Assembly: GCA_963813895.1 (NCBI GenBank) | Contig: CAWFAS010000001.1 | Coordinates: 496,001 to 560,000, forward strand | DNA: 64,000 nucleotides | From: DASZWJ01 sp963813895 | GTDB taxonomy: Bacteria > Pseudomonadota > Gammaproteobacteria > JAURND01 | Direction of reading: 5' to 3' | Part shown: one piece after another, positions 60,822 through 64,000 of the stretch | Layout: each line of letters starts with the position of its first letter | Position numbering within the stretch: the stretch's first letter is position 1 | Program-made: the position numbers and the translations under genes | Notes under the pieces: generated by a model | What the model was told of the DNA's origin: nothing | The model's input: only the letters and a program-made list of their open reading frames with translations | The model's database searches: none

Positions 60822-61724
60822 ATTATATTCCTTAGTCAATTGCTCAAACGTGTTAAATACCCGTTCCACAGAAACAAAATATTTCCAATAATTTTTTTTC
60901 CAAGATTTCAAAAGCAATGGCATTGAAGGTAATAGCACCTTTCCAGGAGCCAAGCTGGGTCGCCAACGCAGCATTACACTTTTGCGAGACATTAAGCTTA
61001 CCGTGGGTATGCCTAAACTGGAAGCCAAGTGACCAATCCCTGAATCATTCCCTATAAACCAGCCCGATTCGTGTAAATACTGTGCTATTACATTTATTGA
61101 TGAAGGTTCTATCATGGTAAGGCCGCTGTCCCTAATCCAGGTGGCCTGCTGTGCTTCTTTAGGCGATACTATAAAAACCGGCTCATAACCTTGTTGCTGT
61201 AATTGGTTGGCAAGGGACACAAATTTTTTTGGCAGCCAGTGTTTATTTAATGAAGAGGCGGTAGGGTGTATTGCCACACGTTGTGGATAAAAACGAAACC
61301 GATCATCGGTATTTCTCAGCATCCCATTGGAACGTTCGACATGGGAAAGACCAAATAATTCTTTGCAAATAGAAATTTGGATATCAGCCATCGATATCTG
61401 CTTGTGGTACATTGAATAATCATCGAGGAACATAATTTGCGGATGCCATTGTCTGGCTTGAATGCGTTTATCATTATAGCGGTAGACATAGAGCAATAAA
61501 TCAAAAGATTTTAACGTCTCACGGCTGGTGGCAGGATCGGGCCATGGCTGGATATCAGCCTGGGGAAACCAGGAGCGCAGTGCATATAAATAATTATTAA
61601 ACACAGTTGCTTTAAAGCCATTGCGGCGTAAATTTTCTGGAATTATCATTGAGAATAATGCATCGCCTAGATTGGGCGACATAATAAAACCAATAGATTT
61701 AATTTGGGTTAAGCCTTTTTTCAT
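60801..61724 (-). CDS. Glycosyltransferase family 9 (heptosyltransferase-like), paralogue 2
   Basis: A 307-residue GT9 protein closely similar along its length to the one at 1181-2098: IKSIGFIMSPNLGDALFSMI at the start, PTASSLNKHWLPKKF (about 165-179) and WFIGNDSGIGHLASSLGIPT (about 225-244). It is probably an LPS glycosyltransferase from a duplication. The last six codons and stop (VPSRDR, TAG) come from the arm of a family A palindrome, so the native C-terminus has been replaced. It has no operon partner and is divergent from ftsA. Confidence 0.8.
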   Translation of the reverse strand: MKKGLTQIKSIGFIMSPNLGDALFSMIIPENLRRNGFKATVFNNYLYALRSWFPQADIQPWPDPATSRETLKSFDLLLYVYRYNDKRIQARQWHPQIMFLDDYSMYHKQISMADIQISICKELFGLSHVERSNGMLRNTDDRFRFYPQRVAIHPTASSLNKHWLPKKFVSLANQLQQQGYEPVFIVSPKEAQQATWIRDSGLTMIEPSSINVIAQYLHESGWFIGNDSGIGHLASSLGIPTVSLMSRKSVMLRWRPSLAPGKVLLPSMPLLLKSWKKNYWKYFVSVERVFNTFEQLTKEYNVPSRDR

Positions 61725-61934
61725 TGATTGGAAATTCCCTCGATTATTCCGACTTTAATAAAACATTGATGTATTGTAAAGAATTTGACGCAACCTTCCA
61801 TGGGTTTCACCCTGCAGTTTTATGCCAAGTAGCAGCTTGAAGTAATAAATTCATGAATATCGTTGCCTGTGCGTAAATTTGGTAATATGATGCAGAGAAT
61901 TAATGATAATGCTGTGTCAGGCAGGTATTGAGTT

Positions 61935-63170
61935 ATGCCCAAAAAAGATCCAAAAAATCTCATCGTCGGATTAGACGTTGGGACTTCAAAAGTAGTTGCC
62001 TTAGTGGCTGAAGTGGGCTCAGAAGGACATGTCGAGGTCATTGGCATAGGTTCGCACCCCTCTTATGGCCTTAAACGTGGTGTGGTAGTCAATATCGAAG
62101 CCACAGTCTCCTCTATTCAACGTGCAATTGAAGAGGCTGAGTTAATGGCTGGCTGTGAAATACATTCTGCTTATACCGGTATCGCTGGCAGCCATGTGCG
62201 CAGCTTAAATTCACACGGCATGATTGCGATCCGCGATAAAGAAGTGTTGGCGGCTGATATCGATCGTGTGATTGATGCGGCTAAGGCCGTTGCTATCCCA
62301 GCAGATCAGCGCATTTTACACATTTTGCCACAGGAATATGCCATAGATAATCAGGAAGGTATTCGCGAGCCTGTGGGGATGTCTGGGGTGCGTTTGGAGG
62401 CTAAAGTCCATATCGTCACCGGCGCAGTCAGTGCTGCACAAAACTTAGTAAAATGCGTGCAACGTTGTGGCTTGCAAGTTGAAGATATTATTCTAGAGCA
62501 GCTGGCATCCAGTTATGCCGTTTTGACAGAAGATGAAAAAGAATTAGGTGTATGTATGATTGATATTGGTGGTGGTACCACTGATATCGCCGTATTTACC
62601 GCAGGAGCTATTCGCCATACAGCCGTTATTCCAATTGCTGGCGATCAGGTGACTAATGATATCGCCGTTGCTTTACGCACTCCAACCAAACACGCGGAAG
62701 AAATCAAAATAAAATATGGTTACGCATTGCTCCAATCGGCTGATGAAACCGATACAATTGAAGTTCCCAGTGTAACTAAACGTTCACCGCGTCAATTATC
62801 ACGTAAAGTGCTTTCTGAAGTGGTTAATGCACGCTATGAGGAATTATTCGCCTTGGTATTGGCTGAATTGCGGCGCAGCGGCTTAGAAGAATTAGTAGCT
62901 TCGGGTATCGTTCTCACCGGTGGCGCAAGTCAGGTAGAGGGTGCGGTGGAATTGGCTGAATCAGTGTTTCGTATGCCGGTACGCCTGGGTATCCCCCAAC
63001 ATGTCAAAGGTTTAACCGATGTCCTGGATAGCCCGGTATATGCAACCAGTGTAGGTTTGTTATTGTATGGATACCAGCAACAATACGAAGGACGTCCCGA
63101 GTTAGTCGTCCGCAATGGTATGAAAGGCGTTTGGGGGCGTGTCAAGAACTGGTTTCAGGGGAATTTTTAA
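61935..63170 (+). CDS. ftsA: Cell division protein FtsA
   Basis: A 411-residue actin-like protein that tethers FtsZ to the membrane. It has LIVGLDVGTSKVVALVAEVG (phosphate 1), CMIDIGGGTTDIAVF (about 212-226, phosphate 2) and VLTGGASQVEGAVELAE (about 334-350), and ends in a C-terminal amphipathic helix (GVWGRVKNWFQGNF). It precedes ftsZ as usual, but ftsQ and ddl are not upstream; a divergent GT9 gene is there instead, so ftsAZ must have its own promoter in the 210-bp gap. Confidence 0.97.
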   Translation: MPKKDPKNLIVGLDVGTSKVVALVAEVGSEGHVEVIGIGSHPSYGLKRGVVVNIEATVSSIQRAIEEAELMAGCEIHSAYTGIAGSHVRSLNSHGMIAIRDKEVLAADIDRVIDAAKAVAIPADQRILHILPQEYAIDNQEGIREPVGMSGVRLEAKVHIVTGAVSAAQNLVKCVQRCGLQVEDIILEQLASSYAVLTEDEKELGVCMIDIGGGTTDIAVFTAGAIRHTAVIPIAGDQVTNDIAVALRTPTKHAEEIKIKYGYALLQSADETDTIEVPSVTKRSPRQLSRKVLSEVVNARYEELFALVLAELRRSGLEELVASGIVLTGGASQVEGAVELAESVFRMPVRLGIPQHVKGLTDVLDSPVYATSVGLLLYGYQQQYEGRPELVVRNGMKGVWGRVKNWFQGNF

Positions 63171-63515
63171 ATACTGTATCGAGTATATAATCCTAGTTTC
63201 TCCGCAGAAAGGGGGCCCCCCGCCTGATAACAATAGTAATCTTAAATTCTCTGATGAGGAATTAAGTATGCATCCCTATGAAAGGTTGGGGGTGATAGTA
63301 TAATAAGCACAAGCGCTACATATTATGCTCGCAATAGCTGAAGAAACATAAATCTACGGCTGACATCTCGCATCCGCTATGGGTGAATAAAAAGAGATGA
63401 TCAGCATTGAAAGTTCACATAGGGGCGATGGATTTGCCGATGGATTAGACTGGCTTTAACAGCAGGGGCGAGGTCAAAAAGCAAATGTTTTTACTTTTCG
63501 TTAGGAGATTTGGCG
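63171..63515. other. 345-bp ftsA-ftsZ intergenic region
   Basis: Unusually long for this pair. It holds a weak family F match (63172-63190, GTATCGAGTATATA) and an 11-codon open frame MHPYERLGVIV (63268-63303) with a good GAGGAA site, stopped by TAATAA. No recognised gene. A promoter or attenuator for ftsZ is likely here, but I cannot place -35/-10 boxes with confidence. Confidence 0.5.
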
Positions 63516-64000
63516 ATGTTTGAATTATCTGAGGGTTCTCCGCACAGTGCAGTCATTAAAGTCATAGGGATCGGCGGAGGCGGTGGGAACGCAGTTGAAC
63601 ACATGATGCAAGAAAACATCGATGGTGTTGAATTTATCTGCGCGAATACCGATGCTCAGGCACTGAAAAAATCAAGTGCTCAAGTTATTTTACAACTTGG
63701 GGAAGAAATAACCAAAGGATTAGGTGCTGGAGCTGATCCTGAAGTGGGACGCAAAGCGGCTGAAGAAAACCGCGAGCGCATTCATGAATTGTTATCCGGG
63801 TCTGACATGGTATTCATCACCGCAGGCATGGGTGGTGGAACGGGTACAGGCTCTGCACCGGTATTTGCCCAAGTGGCAAAAGAATTGGGGATCCTCACGG
63901 TCGCAGTCGTGACCAAGCCATTCATGTTTGAAGGTAAAAAACGTTTACAAGTCGCAGATCAGGGTATACAAAGTCTTTCACAATATGTGGACTCTTTAAT
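63516..64000 (+). CDS. ftsZ: Cell division protein FtsZ, N-terminal part (cut by window edge)
   Basis: The first 161 residues of the tubulin-like GTPase that forms the division ring. It has VIKVIGIGGGGGNAVEHMMQ (about 13-32), FICANTDAQALKKS and the tubulin signature FITAGMGGGTGTGSAPVFAQ (about 101-120). AGGAG lies 9 bp before the ATG at 63516. The rest lies beyond the window. Confidence 0.97.
   Translation, partial: MFELSEGSPHSAVIKVIGIGGGGGNAVEHMMQENIDGVEFICANTDAQALKKSSAQVILQLGEEITKGLGAGADPEVGRKAAEENRERIHELLSGSDMVFITAGMGGGTGTGSAPVFAQVAKELGILTVAVVTKPFMFEGKKRLQVADQGIQSLSQYVDSL

Overview
The window looks like a chromosomal segment of a gammaproteobacterium, most likely a member of the Legionellales (Legionella/Coxiella/Aquicella/Berkiella-like). 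Three things suggest this: the housekeeping genes and their order (ftsN-like SPOR protein-hslV-hslU, recN-bamE, a Pcm-like methyltransferase before tolC, ubiE-ubiJ-ubiB), a protein whose C-terminus resembles the IcmC/DotE family of the Dot/Icm type IVB secretion system, and an AT-leaning base composition (judged by eye, not computed). I see no rRNA, tRNA, CRISPR array, prophage or intact insertion sequence.

Layout. 1-6.2 kb (minus strand): a LOG-family nucleotide hydrolase, ClsB-type cardiolipin synthase, YbhP-like EEP hydrolase, O-antigen ligase, a GT9 glycosyltransferase, nadC and the start of nadB. 6.3-12.4 kb: pssA, parE, waaC, a WaaE-type glycosyltransferase and fabV, so mostly envelope lipid and LPS functions. 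12.5-21.3 kb: an AI-2E-type permease, cpdA, nudF, a Pcm-like protein, tolC, coaA, an S1/P1 nuclease and an ALDH7-type dehydrogenase. 21.4-23.3 kb: the IcmC/DotE-like protein with five N-terminal repeats, the most unusual gene here. 23.6-37.7 kb: nadK-recN, bamE, glmS, a ureohydrolase, hslUV-ftsN-DUF945, argS and an M20 amidohydrolase. 37.7-44.9 kb is the accessory-looking part: long intergenic stretches, an alpha/beta hydrolase, a Tyr/Asn-rich secreted protein, a photolyase, a nitrilase-family amidase, an F-box-like micro-ORF, an orphan bufferin-like Cys-rich protein and a HAD phosphatase. 45-48.8 kb (minus): murG, ftsW and murD. 49-60.7 kb (mainly plus): a NAGPA-type glycosidase, ubiE-ubiJ-ubiB, pfkA, yicC (minus), a small holin-like membrane protein, nfeD, a solute-binding protein, a slipin and sucCD. 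60.8-64 kb: a second GT9 paralogue, ftsA and the start of ftsZ.

The strongest signal between genes is a set of long palindromic repeats. At least five families can be read directly, with cores GTTAGGGAGCG, CTTCCCCCGCAAGCGGGGGAAG, GAAGGATCTCC, CTGTAAAACAATAACC and a nearly perfect 35-bp end pair. They occupy six of the seven convergent gene junctions and probably act as, or replace, bidirectional terminators. In two places they supply the last codons and stop codon of a gene. The dcw division cluster is split: murD-ftsW-murG and ftsA-ftsZ lie on opposite strands about 13 kb apart, with no murC, murB, ddl or ftsQ between them.
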